This document shows positions 47,601 through 56,130 of a DNA stretch of 64,000 nucleotides, one piece after another. Positions within the stretch are counted from its first letter, which is position 1; each line of letters starts with the position of its first letter. Origin of the DNA: Antedon mediterranea (Eukaryota > Echinodermata > Crinoidea > Comatulida > Antedonidae); assembly GCF_964355755.1 (NCBI RefSeq), contig NC_092679.1:2294001-2358000 (forward strand), written 5' to 3'. The position numbers and the translations under genes were made by a program. The notes under the pieces are model-generated. The model worked only from the letters and a program-made list of their open reading frames with translations. It had not been told where the DNA came from and did no database searches.

Positions 47601-50600
47601 TTGTAATAAAAGCTTTAATATGCCCATATATTTATTCAATTACAACCCCCAATTATTATAAAGAGATTGACAGATATATATGAAAAAAATCACAAAACAA
47701 TCACTGAAATATGAAACCTTGCATGCGTTTAAAATGTCTAAAAAGTAAACAAAACTCTCTTTCTCAACTTTTAGAGGTCATTTGAACAATACGAAAATGA
47801 AGATTTTAAGTTAAATGGTATTATTGCAGCAAATTGATGCAGATTTTAAGCCGTGGTTTATCACAAAATCTAAATTGTCATAGTACATTGACTTGTAAAG
47901 TTATTGATTGTAATATTTCATATTGTATGCAAAGTATAACTTTGCATATATTTCATGGTTTCTGATTTTGGGTTAAAATTTCTAGACCTGGAAAAACGAA
48001 ACAGAATACTGGATATTCCTATGGAATGTTTTGCATACAGGTGTGCGGGATTTATGTAAATAAGAAGCTAAAAGCAATTTAGCATACCAAATGTGTCTTA
48101 TCAAAAGAGGATTATCAAAATAATATTTTTGTTCGTGTTTGTTTTAAGCCTATGTAACATCTGGCTCATTGTTATTAGTCAATATTTATTTTTAAATTTT
48201 AATTTTGATAAACTTTCCAGTATAGTAAAAGCACAATGCAGTATTAATATTAAAATTTATCGATATGAAAGGAGAAGGATATGAATCACGCAAAACTAGA
48301 CAATGTTGCGATGTCATCACAATGACAGACAGCTTGTCGATAACAGATAGATATTTGTCAAATTAATCAAACAAAAGTTGTTGTATGTACATCTATATCT
48401 AGAGGTCATCAGGTCATACGTACAATGACGTTGATTTCACAGAAATTGGTCATTATTGGTCAATATGGTCAATACTTTTTTATAAGATCCTCAAACAAAT
48501 TTCAGTTAATTACACGAACACAACAAATATTTTCAACTTGTTTAATGGACTGTTGGACCTTTTAGGAGGTGAGATTGGTGCACGTGTCGTGATAAAGTGT
48601 AGGCCTATTAGGAACTGATTTAGGAACTACAACGGAAAAAAAATTCCTGATTTGTTAAATTCAGAGAATATTATAAATGTGTTTTCATTACTCACACCCT
48701 CATTCCGCTTTCATGTAGTTAAAAAAAGAATAACCACAAGTAGTATAATAAGCCCATAGTAACTTGTAATATTACATTATTTAGACATGTAGCCAGAATT
48801 GTTATAGGGGGTTTTTGTTATCTATAGTTTACGTTAGGCCTATCATACTAGGCCTACTGTTCCTCTAGTTTGAAAAGGGCACTTCTTCTAGCAGAAATTA
48901 TGTTAGAACGCATTGCTTCGCATAGCCCCCTGTAGAAAGATTTTGGTGCCAACGCTGCACTGCCCGGAACACAACCTCCAGCTTGTTATTCTTTAAAGTG
49001 TGTGAGTTTTGGTTTGCCCTATAAACACTCATTTCCCATTACCACGTTCTCAGTAATTTTAAAATGAAATTGTTATTACTTGACAATAATTCATTGTGTG
49101 GTCTAGTATTTATTTCCTTTTGTTTTGACCATGAATTCACAGTCTATACAACAGTTAATACCATCCTGATTCAGGTTGAATTGTAGGAAATATAAAGGTT
49201 ATCATTGTTTGGATTTATAGAAACAAGCAATACTTGTCATGCTCATTTTCTTCCTTATTGAAAATATTGTTTAAAAAGTTGATCAATTGATGGCCTTGCA
49301 AAGTTCCATGAATTAATACAATTGTGTCATGTCAACATCTGACTAAGATGCATTGCTAACCAGCAAAAGCTTGACAGAGAGAGAGGGAATAATGCAAGTT
49401 GTATGTTCTCAACTTGGATATTCCAAAAGTATATCTGATATATTGGTCATATCTGGCCCAAATACATCAATTGACCAAACAAAAAAAAAAGATTTTGTTT
49501 GCTGTCCTAACAAGACGGTACTATTGTGATCCGTGGATTACAATCTTTATTCATCAGGAAATCAGGAAAGAAGCCATTAGACAATCGGAAAAAAAAATCT
49601 TAAATAACACCTCAGTCAGCTATGTATTGCTGAATAGGTGTTGTAGGTGACTCCAGCTGTAAAACGTGGAAGAGCAGGATCCCATATGTATGTAAAATGG
49701 AAATTATAATAATATAAGGGGAAACAAATTTTAAAAAGGTTTTTAAGAATTACCTCTTTTAAAAGCAACTCGTCTGCTCCACAATCATTTGGGCAAGCAG
49801 TTGGTTTGTTTTTACATTTATGGCTCTGTGGAAATAAATAAACATTATATAAACATGTACTAACTAAATCAACAACTTCAACAATTACAATGTGTGTTCC
49901 GCTTCAATAACATTTCAAACTTTTCTGTTGCTCAATTTGGGAAATCAGAGTGAGCTTTGAACTTTATTTATCCAATTTCAGGATAATTGCGCCTCATGAT
50001 CACCTTTTTAGAATTGGCGCTATAAAAATGTATGGTTTGATTTATAGATTGAATGCATTCAAATCCAACAACAGTACAATAAAATACCATAAAAGGATCA
50101 TTTTTCAGAGTAGACTAGTCTAGACTAGAAATGTTAGTTTGGAAATTCCTAATTTGGCAAGAAAATTTGTTTTTGTTAATCATTAATATGCAGTATCAGA
50201 ATCTGGCCCCTGGTATTTTTAGTTCAACAAGATCAAAATAATTTGTAGCATAACGGCTATGAGACTCTTGAGCTTATTACAGAAGAAAAAAAGGCATTAA
50301 AATAATTTGAAAAAAGGCGTTGGAGGGTCACTTAATGTCAACACTGTAGAGATTTAAAGAATATTGAAATACAGTACTTACATTGATATCATTAAAAGTA
50401 TATGTTCCATTACAGTATGTACATTCCACTAAACGGTAATCACAGTCATATTTTAAATGGTCCTGTAATTCAGTTCTAAATAATTTAGCATCACATCCAC
50501 TCTTAAAATGTACACAGTTAACTTTTTTATATGAACAGTCAGTTAAATGATTTTCTAAATCAGAAAGTTTAATAGTTGCTGTACAACCAATTGGTTTATT

Positions 50601-51132
50601 TACACAAAACATCAACTTTTTTCGTAATTGGCTTCTAGCGTAAAAATCATTGTTAAAATCGGACTGTTTATTGATTCCATTACATGATGGGCATGTTCCA
50701 ATTGCAGACCTAAAAAGAAAAATTAATTATTCAATTTTATTGATAAATTGTAATTCAATTGAGCACAGGAAATTTCAGCAACATTTCTTCAAAATTTATT
50801 ATTTTATTAGTATTATTTTTTAAACTATTTTATTATATTTTTTATGCGAGTGAGTGGCCGAGTGGTTAAGACAGTGGAACCGTAATTGCGTAGCCATAAC
50901 ATGGGATCATGCTAATCTGTAGAATCTATTGAAGGAGAGTCGGGGTGGGCAGGGCTAAAGAAGAGACAAATATATTTGTATAATCAACTTACGAGACACA
51001 TGGCGCACAAAACCGACATCCGCATAATGCCTGCATTGGTTTCTGTAACACGTGCTGACATAATGTACACAAGTACTCATCTTCAACATTGTCAATAAAA
51101 AGTTCGGTATCATAACCGTTCGTTTTTTGCAT
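41406..51132 (-). CDS. TNF receptor-associated factor (TRAF2/3/5 type), complete
   Basis: Cytoplasmic adaptor and probable E3 ubiquitin ligase that couples TNF-receptor-family tails to NF-kappaB and MAPK signalling. Eight coding exons on the minus strand: 51132-50993, 50709-50382, 49825-49754, 45313-45236, 44086-43895, 42952-42781, 42181-41862, 41636-41406. They total 1,533 bases, 510 aa plus stop; human TRAF2 is 501 aa and TRAF5 557. Order: RING (about residues 19-55), TRAF zinc fingers (about 80-207), coiled coil (about 208-328), MATH/TRAF-C (about 335-500). The start ATG at 51132-51130 is chosen because an in-frame stop lies upstream in the same exon and the RING follows at once in that frame. 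The TRAF-C domain keeps GYKMCLRLYLNGDG, WPFKQNVTL and the SSSF serine triad that binds receptor peptides. TRAF5 is possible from synteny; an ancestral TRAF2/3/5 cannot be excluded. Confidence 0.95.
41862..42181 (-). CDS. TRAF coding exon 7, MATH domain N-terminal half
   Basis: Encodes the end of the coiled coil (DISELQFKVNTLEQ), then LLWRIPNVDRATREA, SPPFYSSRTGYKMCLRLYLN and GDGMGRNTHVSLFFVIMRG, ending WPFKQN. These are hallmark MATH/TRAF-C residues. Acceptor TTTATTACAG, donor GTAAGT. Confidence 0.95.
42311..42430. mobile_element. Family A foldback element in a TRAF intron
   Basis: AAGCTCTGTCTACATGATCA to TTGATAGTGTAGACAGAGCT. It is the only family A copy outside GALNT2. Confidence 0.75.
42560..42775 (+). 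mobile_element. LINE 3' end
   Basis: GAGGGTCCCTAATGATCAGC, TTTGGCTGGATGGACCACAC and a final AAATAAATAAAATTC resemble a LINE ORF2 terminus plus 3' UTR. The orientation is antisense to TRAF. Confidence 0.5.
42781..42952 (-). CDS. TRAF coding exon 6, coiled coil
   Basis: Encodes DLTERRFNDLQKKTEQSSKD and further helical sequence ending in an Ala-rich AAAPRA linker. It continues the TRAF-N coiled coil. Acceptor TTTTTTAG, donor GTGAGA; it ends one base into an Asp codon. Confidence 0.88.
43630..43765 (-). mobile_element. LINE 3' end, minus strand
   Basis: On the minus strand GGGCCACAATGGAAATAAG...GAATTCAAATAAAG resembles a LINE terminus with a polyadenylation-like tail. Confidence 0.4.
43895..44086 (-). 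CDS. TRAF coding exon 5, coiled coil
   Basis: A 192-base, phase-0 exon rich in Leu, Glu, Lys and Gln with heptad spacing, for example HLFLVLENLEKQNLINAQIR. It is the first part of the TRAF-N coiled coil that trimerises the protein. Acceptor CTCTGAAG, donor GTAAGT. Confidence 0.88.
45236..45313 (-). CDS. TRAF coding exon 4, zinc finger
   Basis: A 78-base, phase-0 exon encoding VDDHLQNECPLVKVTCPFQP and MGC, the last TRAF-type finger. Acceptor TTTTTTCAG, donor GTGAGA. The intron before it (45314-49753) is the largest of the coding introns, 4.4 kb. Confidence 0.93.
45525..45850 (-). mobile_element. tRNA-Ser-like headed SINE, minus strand
   Basis: On the minus strand, GTGGCCGAGCGGTTAAGACA (A box) is followed by TGGGTTCGAGGCTCACTC (B box), then a conserved body and a GAATTGAATTG tail. 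A head fragment of the same family lies at 50846. Confidence 0.75.
45950..47245. mobile_element. Candidate large foldback with CCCCTTTTACACAC end
   Basis: TATACCCCTTTTACACACAC TAT on the left resembles the inverse of ATAGTATAAAAAGGGTAATA on the right. GTGTAAATGG and ACCGG motifs repeat inside at both ends. The AT-rich centre (46230-47040) may be a later insertion or unrelated. Confidence 0.35.
47300..49750. other. TRAF intron, unique AT-rich
   Basis: Part of the 4.4-kb intron between zinc-finger exons. No exon or clear repeat recognised. Confidence 0.5.
49754..49825 (-). CDS. TRAF coding exon 3, zinc finger
   Basis: A 72-base, phase-0 exon encoding SHKCKNKPTACPNDCGADEL, a typical H-x-C...CPN-x-CG TRAF finger. 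Acceptor TTTCCACAG, donor GTAATT. Confidence 0.93.
50382..50709 (-). CDS. TRAF coding exon 2, end of RING and first zinc fingers
   Basis: Finishes the RING with AIGTCPSCN, then encodes Cys/His-rich TRAF-type fingers: MFCVNKPIGC, ENHLTDCSYKKVNCV, KSGCDAKLF, LQDHLKYDCDYRLVECTYC. Acceptor TTTCTTTTTAG, donor GTAAGT. Length 328 restores the frame left by exon 1. Confidence 0.94.
50846..50935 (+). mobile_element. SINE head fragment
   Basis: GAGTGGCCGAGTGGTTAAGA and CAGTGGAACCGTAATT match the head of the SINE at 45850; truncated after about 90 bases. Confidence 0.65.
50993..51132 (-). CDS. TRAF coding exon 1, RING finger
   Basis: Starts MQKTNGYDTELFIDNVEDEY, then CTLCQHVLQKPMQALCGCRF and CAPCVS. 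The RING ligand that is normally His in the CGH motif is Cys here. A longer ORF starting at 51293 in another frame is 5' UTR, and the RING reading frame has a stop codon just upstream of this ATG. Donor GTAAGT. Confidence 0.9.
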
Positions 51133-51293
51133 TGTTTTCTCTTTCGTTTCAATGGTGTAAATGGGTTTAAAATGATAGTTGTATGGTTATCGGCATGTAT
51201 ACTGTCCTCTTCGGGTAATAAATTGACATGGCGATATGTTTTAAAGTAACTTAGACGTTTAATGTTCATTGTCTGTAGAAAAAACGGTCCCAT
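51133..51293 (-). other. TRAF 5' UTR part of exon 2
   Basis: The acceptor TTTTTCTAG at 51294 precedes 161 untranslated bases joined to the start codon. It contains an ATG in another frame at 51293-51291, whose ORF overlaps the RING frame. It could act as an upstream ORF, but no conservation can be judged. Confidence 0.6.
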
Positions 51294-51625
51294 CTAGAAA
51301 AAATATTAGTAGATGAAAAAACATTTTTAAAAAGCCCTACATTAAAAAAAAAAATATTTGATCATGTATAGCCTAGCTGTAGTTGTAATTTTATTTTCAT
51401 ACTGTAGTGTCCTTGACCTTAGGCCCATCTATAATATTATTGATTGTAATGTAATATTAAATACTAACTAGATTTACCAGGATAATTGTAGACTAGATCT
51501 ATTATTAGATAATTTAAAATCATAGATTGCATCAATAGCTAAAAATAGAAAAAAAAAATCCCCTAAATATTTGTGACCCTGTTTATCCCTGTCTGTGAAG
51601 CTTGTTTTGTCATTGTAAAAGCTCT

Positions 51626-52700
51626 GGGGTGGATTGCTATAAAACAGTCTTAACTGATGGTCTTAACTCCCCGATTAAAGCCGGCTTTATCAGATAGACG
51701 GTCTTATTAAAGCCACTCCTGATAGACCATTGCTATAAACCAGTCTTAGATAAGACCGCGTAAAGTAACAAATTGAGGGCGTACTTTGCGCGTAGAATAC
51801 CAAATAAGGTAATGTTCGTCACGCTTGTTCAATTCACAATCATAATGGGGTGGATTGCTATAAAACAGTCTTAACTGATGGTCTTAACTCCCCGATTAAA
51901 GCCGGCTTTATCAGATAGACGGTCTTATTAAAGCCACTCCTGATAGACCATTGCTATAAACCAGTCTTAGATAAGACCGCGTAAAGTAACAAATTGAGGG
52001 CGTACTTTGCGCGTAGAATACCAAATAAGGTAATGTTCGTCACGCTTGTTCAATTCACAATCATAACAGTACGTACATTTCTACGCGAGAAAATCCATTC
52101 TAGGCCTATATAACAATAAAATCACCGTTATTATTTGATTTAACACTTAAAACTCGTTCAATTGGTTGTCTTTGACGATAAATAATACGTAAAAGCAACA
52201 AAAAGAGAGGTTTAAGACTGTTTTAAGACTCCTTCGAGTAGGCTTTAATTTTAAAGACCGTTTACAGGTTAGACCGCGGTATAGCAATGGTCTATAATAT
52301 AAGACTACTTGCTACGTCACGAATTATAGCCGGCTAAGCGCTAAGACCGGTTATAGACCGCTTATAGCAATCCGCCCCTGTACGTACATTTCTACGCGAG
52401 AAAATCCATTCTAGGCCTAGGCCTATATAACAATAAAATCACCGTTATTATTTGATTTAACACTTAAAACTCGTTCAATTGGTTGTCTTTGACGATAAAT
52501 AATACGTAAAAGCAACAAAAAGAGAGGTTTAGGACTGTTTTAAGACTCCTTCGAGTAGGCTTTAATTTTAAAGACCGTTTACATTACAGGTTAGACCGCG
52601 GTATAGCAATGGTCTATAATATAAGACTACTTGCTACGTCACGAATTATAGCCGGCTAAGCGCTAAGACCGGTTATAGACCGCTTATAGCAATCCGCCCC
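51626..52700. mobile_element. TIR element with L-L-R-R internal duplication
   Basis: Ends GGGGTGGATTGCTATAA and TTATAGCAATCCGCCCC are inverted (one mismatch). AGCTCT flanks both sides (51620-51625, 52701-52706). The left block is present twice (51626-51846, 51847-52066, period 221) and the right block twice (52070-52380, 52381-52700), with small insertions in the last copy. No transposase seen. It lies in the TRAF 5' UTR intron. Confidence 0.9.
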
Positions 52701-52860
52701 AGCTCTAATCATATGCTAGTCTAGTCTAGTTCCTCGACCTGCTGGGGGAATTTCGCATTCTATAAATAAACTATATATAGGCAGCCTAGCTAATGGCCAC
52801 TGCACTATTAATTATAGCTTAACATTTAGTCAAAATTACTAGACAATTTTAAATACTTAC

Positions 52861-52970
52861 TTAATTTGTAGAGAATTCATTTTACGTACGTCCACCACAG
52901 TGTTAGCGTTATGATTATGAGGTTGTTTTCGAAATCGGATTCCAGTATTTCATGGAAACGGTACTAAGTT
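52861..52970 (-). other. Probable TRAF 5' UTR exon 1
   Basis: A consensus donor (AA|GTAAGT) on the minus strand at 52860 ends a stretch lying between the kappaB/CCAAT cluster and the exon-2 acceptor at 51294. This fits a non-coding first exon whose start lies somewhere within the interval given. The 5' end is not defined by sequence. Confidence 0.45.
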
Positions 52971-53014
52971 GGAAATTCCCCTTCGACAGCCAATGAAAAT
53001 GAGGTACCGCCCAC
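52971..53014 (-). promoter_or_regulatory. Putative TRAF promoter: kappaB site, CCAAT box, GC box
   Basis: On the minus strand 52981-52971 reads GGGGAATTTCC, a perfect match to the kappaB consensus GGGRNWYYCC. A CCAAT box lies at 52990-52994 and a GC-box core at 53007-53014 (GTGGGCGG on the minus strand). All three fall within 45 bases, about 110 bases upstream of the presumed exon-1 donor. NF-kappaB feedback on TRAF genes is known in vertebrates; use here is inferred. Confidence 0.45.
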
Positions 53015-53584
53015 AAAATTAACAATGCATTGGGCAGCTGCTGTTATATAGATTAGATAGAGCGTGTCATTGCACTCACTATCCAGGTACCGTAATGGAC
53101 AAATCTATAACTAGCATTAATATGCTATCTGTCATATTTTCCATGATCTATCATTCTTTTAAATAATCTAGCATAATTGTAACCAAATATACCATAATTT
53201 GGTAAAAAACATGATGATAACTTTGAGACATATTTTGTTTTCATCGCTGGCACTGGGTATAACAGCATTAAAAAATGGATTATCCGTAGTATTGATTTAT
53301 ATAGGCGTACCTTCTTGGAAATCAGCTGAAATATTGGTACATCAGGAATACAATGATTGTGATGATTATTGACCGGGCCGGGCTTTGGACGCTACTACTC
53401 TAGTAATAGAATAGACCTGGGAGGGCGCGCAAACAGTCGTGACCAGCCGAGCGTAAAAAAAAAAACCCCAAAATAACGAAAACAAATTGCTGTAAAATGT
53501 TCTTAATAAGATGCCCTACAATGATTGCAAACAATTATTGTTTTCACCACTAAATCCATTTTTTCGGTGGATTTTAGGTTTATA

Positions 53585-53628
53585 CCATGGAGGTAAAAAA
53601 TAAATAAATTTATTTTTTACCTCCATGG
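53585..53628. repeat. Perfect 20-bp-arm hairpin
   Basis: CCATGGAGGTAAAAAATAAA, a four-base TAAA spacer, then the exact inverse TTTATTTTTTACCTCCATGG. Confidence 0.95.
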
Positions 53629-54841
53629 CCGGTTATACCTCAAGATTGTGCATCGATGCGTGACCACAAACGTCCCACGTCACTCGCGCGCACACACACA
53701 CAATTCAACACGTCCACGCACCATATATGTGCACAGCAGTCACGATATAGTTACACACCATGAATAGGAAGTTGTCAGATTTACTCTATAAAAGCACTGT
53801 ACTAGAGTTTTACGGTAAGAACCACGTGGAAATCAAAGCAGATAGTCATAGGCGCATTTTCGGCAGTAAACAATGTCATTCTTTTCTTCTTGTATTTCAT
53901 AAGAAGAACTTGTCATCACATGCGAATCCTTTCTGCTTTGGTATGGAAACAAAGGATATGAGCAATCCGCGATTTTTTCCATTGGAAATTTGTATCATTT
54001 TTAACATAGTATGGATTCCCGCCCTCACACGAGCGGGTACATAAATACTAAAGAAGACTTGATTTAAATACGGTAGAATACATGTCACATTAAAAATAGA
54101 ATTATGAAAATATATTTTGCAATTATAAAACATTTTATAAAACATATTTAATAACAAACTAGTGGGCGCCAAACTAGTGTACATTCACTTCTACAGAAAA
54201 TTATTTACCACCATCCAAAATTGTTTTTATGATATAAATTATTATAAAATACATGTTTATTATTGTTTATTAATAATAATAGGATACAGTGCAATGTTAA
54301 ATTTAATTAATAAAGTAAAATATAGAAATATTGTTGAACTATCTTTGTAAAAACATGTCAACAACAACACGCCTGGTAGTTTGACGCGAACTGTCTATTC
54401 TGCAGTTTTTTACTAAATAAATTGCATAAAATAAAAAAAGTTAAATTATATATCCAAATAGCATTTAACATGATGTTAACATGTAGTTTATAACATGAAA
54501 ACCCTACCGGTGGTCCAGGCTACCGTCACAAAAAGTTATACTGCCCAACGTAATGCGACGCCATACCGCATGGAAAATATTACTGCGGATTGCTCATTCT
54601 TTGATGTAAATGTTTATTAATATTATGAATATTTAGGGTCTACTTTACATTTATTCATAGGAATTACCTTTATCAGTGGTATACGATCAGTTAATGGTTC
54701 ATCCAATTTACAAACAAAATTACAAATAACAAGCTACATAAAAAGTTCTAAATACTAATATTGTACATTTACAGATTTACAGCAAAACAATATGTAAAAT
54801 ATGGTAATTAAATCTATATGTAAATACATAATACTTATTTA

Positions 54842-54852
54842 GCGCCCTCTAG
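54842..54852 (-). promoter_or_regulatory. CTCF-like core CTAGAGGGCGC, reverse strand
   Basis: It has the same 11 bases as the + strand motif at 34420 but the opposite orientation, so the two point at each other across the TRAF gene. Confidence 0.3.
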
Positions 54853-54900
54853 AGTAAACTAGCATAAATTAATAATTTTCTTGTTTTTTCTCCCTATCCA

Positions 54901-54975
54901 TAGGTTTATCGCAAGTAGCTTGATTGAGGAACGTCATTGCACAATGCATGATGGGAAGGGTTTGGGAGCAAACGT
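54901..54975. repeat. Family D fragment
   Basis: GGTTTATCGCAAGTAGCTTG and AACGTCATTGCACAATGCAT match the element at 1336. Confidence 0.6.
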
Positions 54976-55396
54976 CAAGTCGTGTTCCACCGCTGTATTT
55001 CCATAATCACGCATCAAAGCAATGCAAAACATGCCGAAACACAATTTATTCGTTTTAACGGGTGGATCCAAGGAGAAGAAGAAGAATACAATTATTAACA
55101 AAGATAGAACATTGGGTTTAGTAAAGCACTTTTTTAGGCACTGGTCCTGTGCACCACTGGTTATATTCATGCAAAATCTATTCTTCTTAGATACTGTATT
55201 TTCTGAAATTACACTATACGTCATGCAAGTCATGCGAGTCTTACTTTCTATTTCATTTCAACAATTGAATGATTTGCTGTTGAAAAGTGAGGGGGAAACC
55301 CATTCCTAAAAATCCACTAAAAAATATGGGGGGAGGAGGTTGCAATGTCAACCTGGACACTATGTATTTTGATGCTTTGTGTAATGTTGTAAATAT

Positions 55397-55575
55397 AGTC
55401 AATTCTCCCAATACTGGAATCTCTGAAAACCATAAACTCTTCCAATACCAGACTTTTCTTGGGAACCAAAAGGTCCCAAATTCATTTTTATCATAAAAAA
55501 GAAATTCTGATTACCACACCTTTCCAGGAAGCCAGACATCCAGCCCAAAAGTTTCTGGTATTCGGAGAGTTGACT
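55397..55575. mobile_element. Family C pogo-like foldback
   Basis: AGTCAATTCTCCCAATACTG and TGGTATTCGGAGAGTTGACT inverted ends; the best-preserved of the three copies. Confidence 0.65.
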
Positions 55576-56013
55576 GATACTAATATAATAATTCAGTACA
55601 TGTAATAGCTGGCAATTGTCATAAAACTACCAAAGCATGCATTGGTAAATATAGACGTACATTTTGTATCGATATCTATGACATACCATTTCCTACCATT
55701 TGTCGATGACAAGTGTATAAAAACAGTTCCTTGTTGTGTAATTCTAACTACTTTCTCTATAGTACGACACTTATGGTTGGTTTAGAATACTCTATAATAT
55801 GCGGTTCAGTTGGTTTACCGAAAGGAACGTCACGTCGCGTCACCTAACCAACAATTTTATTTATATATAACTTTTGTCAATTTAATTTAGATGCATTGGA
55901 AATTTATTTGTGTCATTATAAAAATAGTGTATTTGTAACAATATTTTACTCCAAAAAGTTTAGTATCAGAAAAAAATAATTAGAAATTTATAAAATAATA
56001 ATAATATTATGAT

Positions 56014-56130
56014 ATGGGGTTAGGGGTCTTTCTATCTACAGTAATTCTCCTTGTACTAATTTTCCCTGGCAGTGAAACACAAAAAGAATCTGAACAAAAA
56101 ATGATTTTCCGAACTATAAGAAATAAGCTG
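56014..56130 (+). CDS. Unknown secreted protein exon 1, signal peptide
   Basis: Thirty-nine codons from ATG to GTAAGT. The hydrophobic core VFLSTVILLVLIF follows a short uncharged N-terminus and is followed by PGSETQ, a typical signal-peptidase region. Confidence 0.6.

Larger units (their letters stand above)
53015..56013. other. Intergenic between TRAF and the unknown secreted gene
   Basis: Holds a perfect hairpin (53585-53628), an inverted pair ATGAGCAATCCGC / GCGGATTGCTCAT at 53959 and 54583, a family D fragment, a family C element and a CTCF-like motif. A 94-codon ORF at 53760 has no recognisable domain. Confidence 0.55.

Noticed and set aside
50955-51293. 112-codon ORF starting MGPFFLQ as the TRAF N-terminus
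   Set aside because: Its frame destroys the RING. The frame one base on gives CTLCQHVLQKPMQALCGC and joins correctly to the next exon.
53760-54044. 94-codon ORF starting MNRKLSDLLYK
   Set aside because: No domain, no signal peptide, no good splice context, and an overlapping reverse ORF of the same length.
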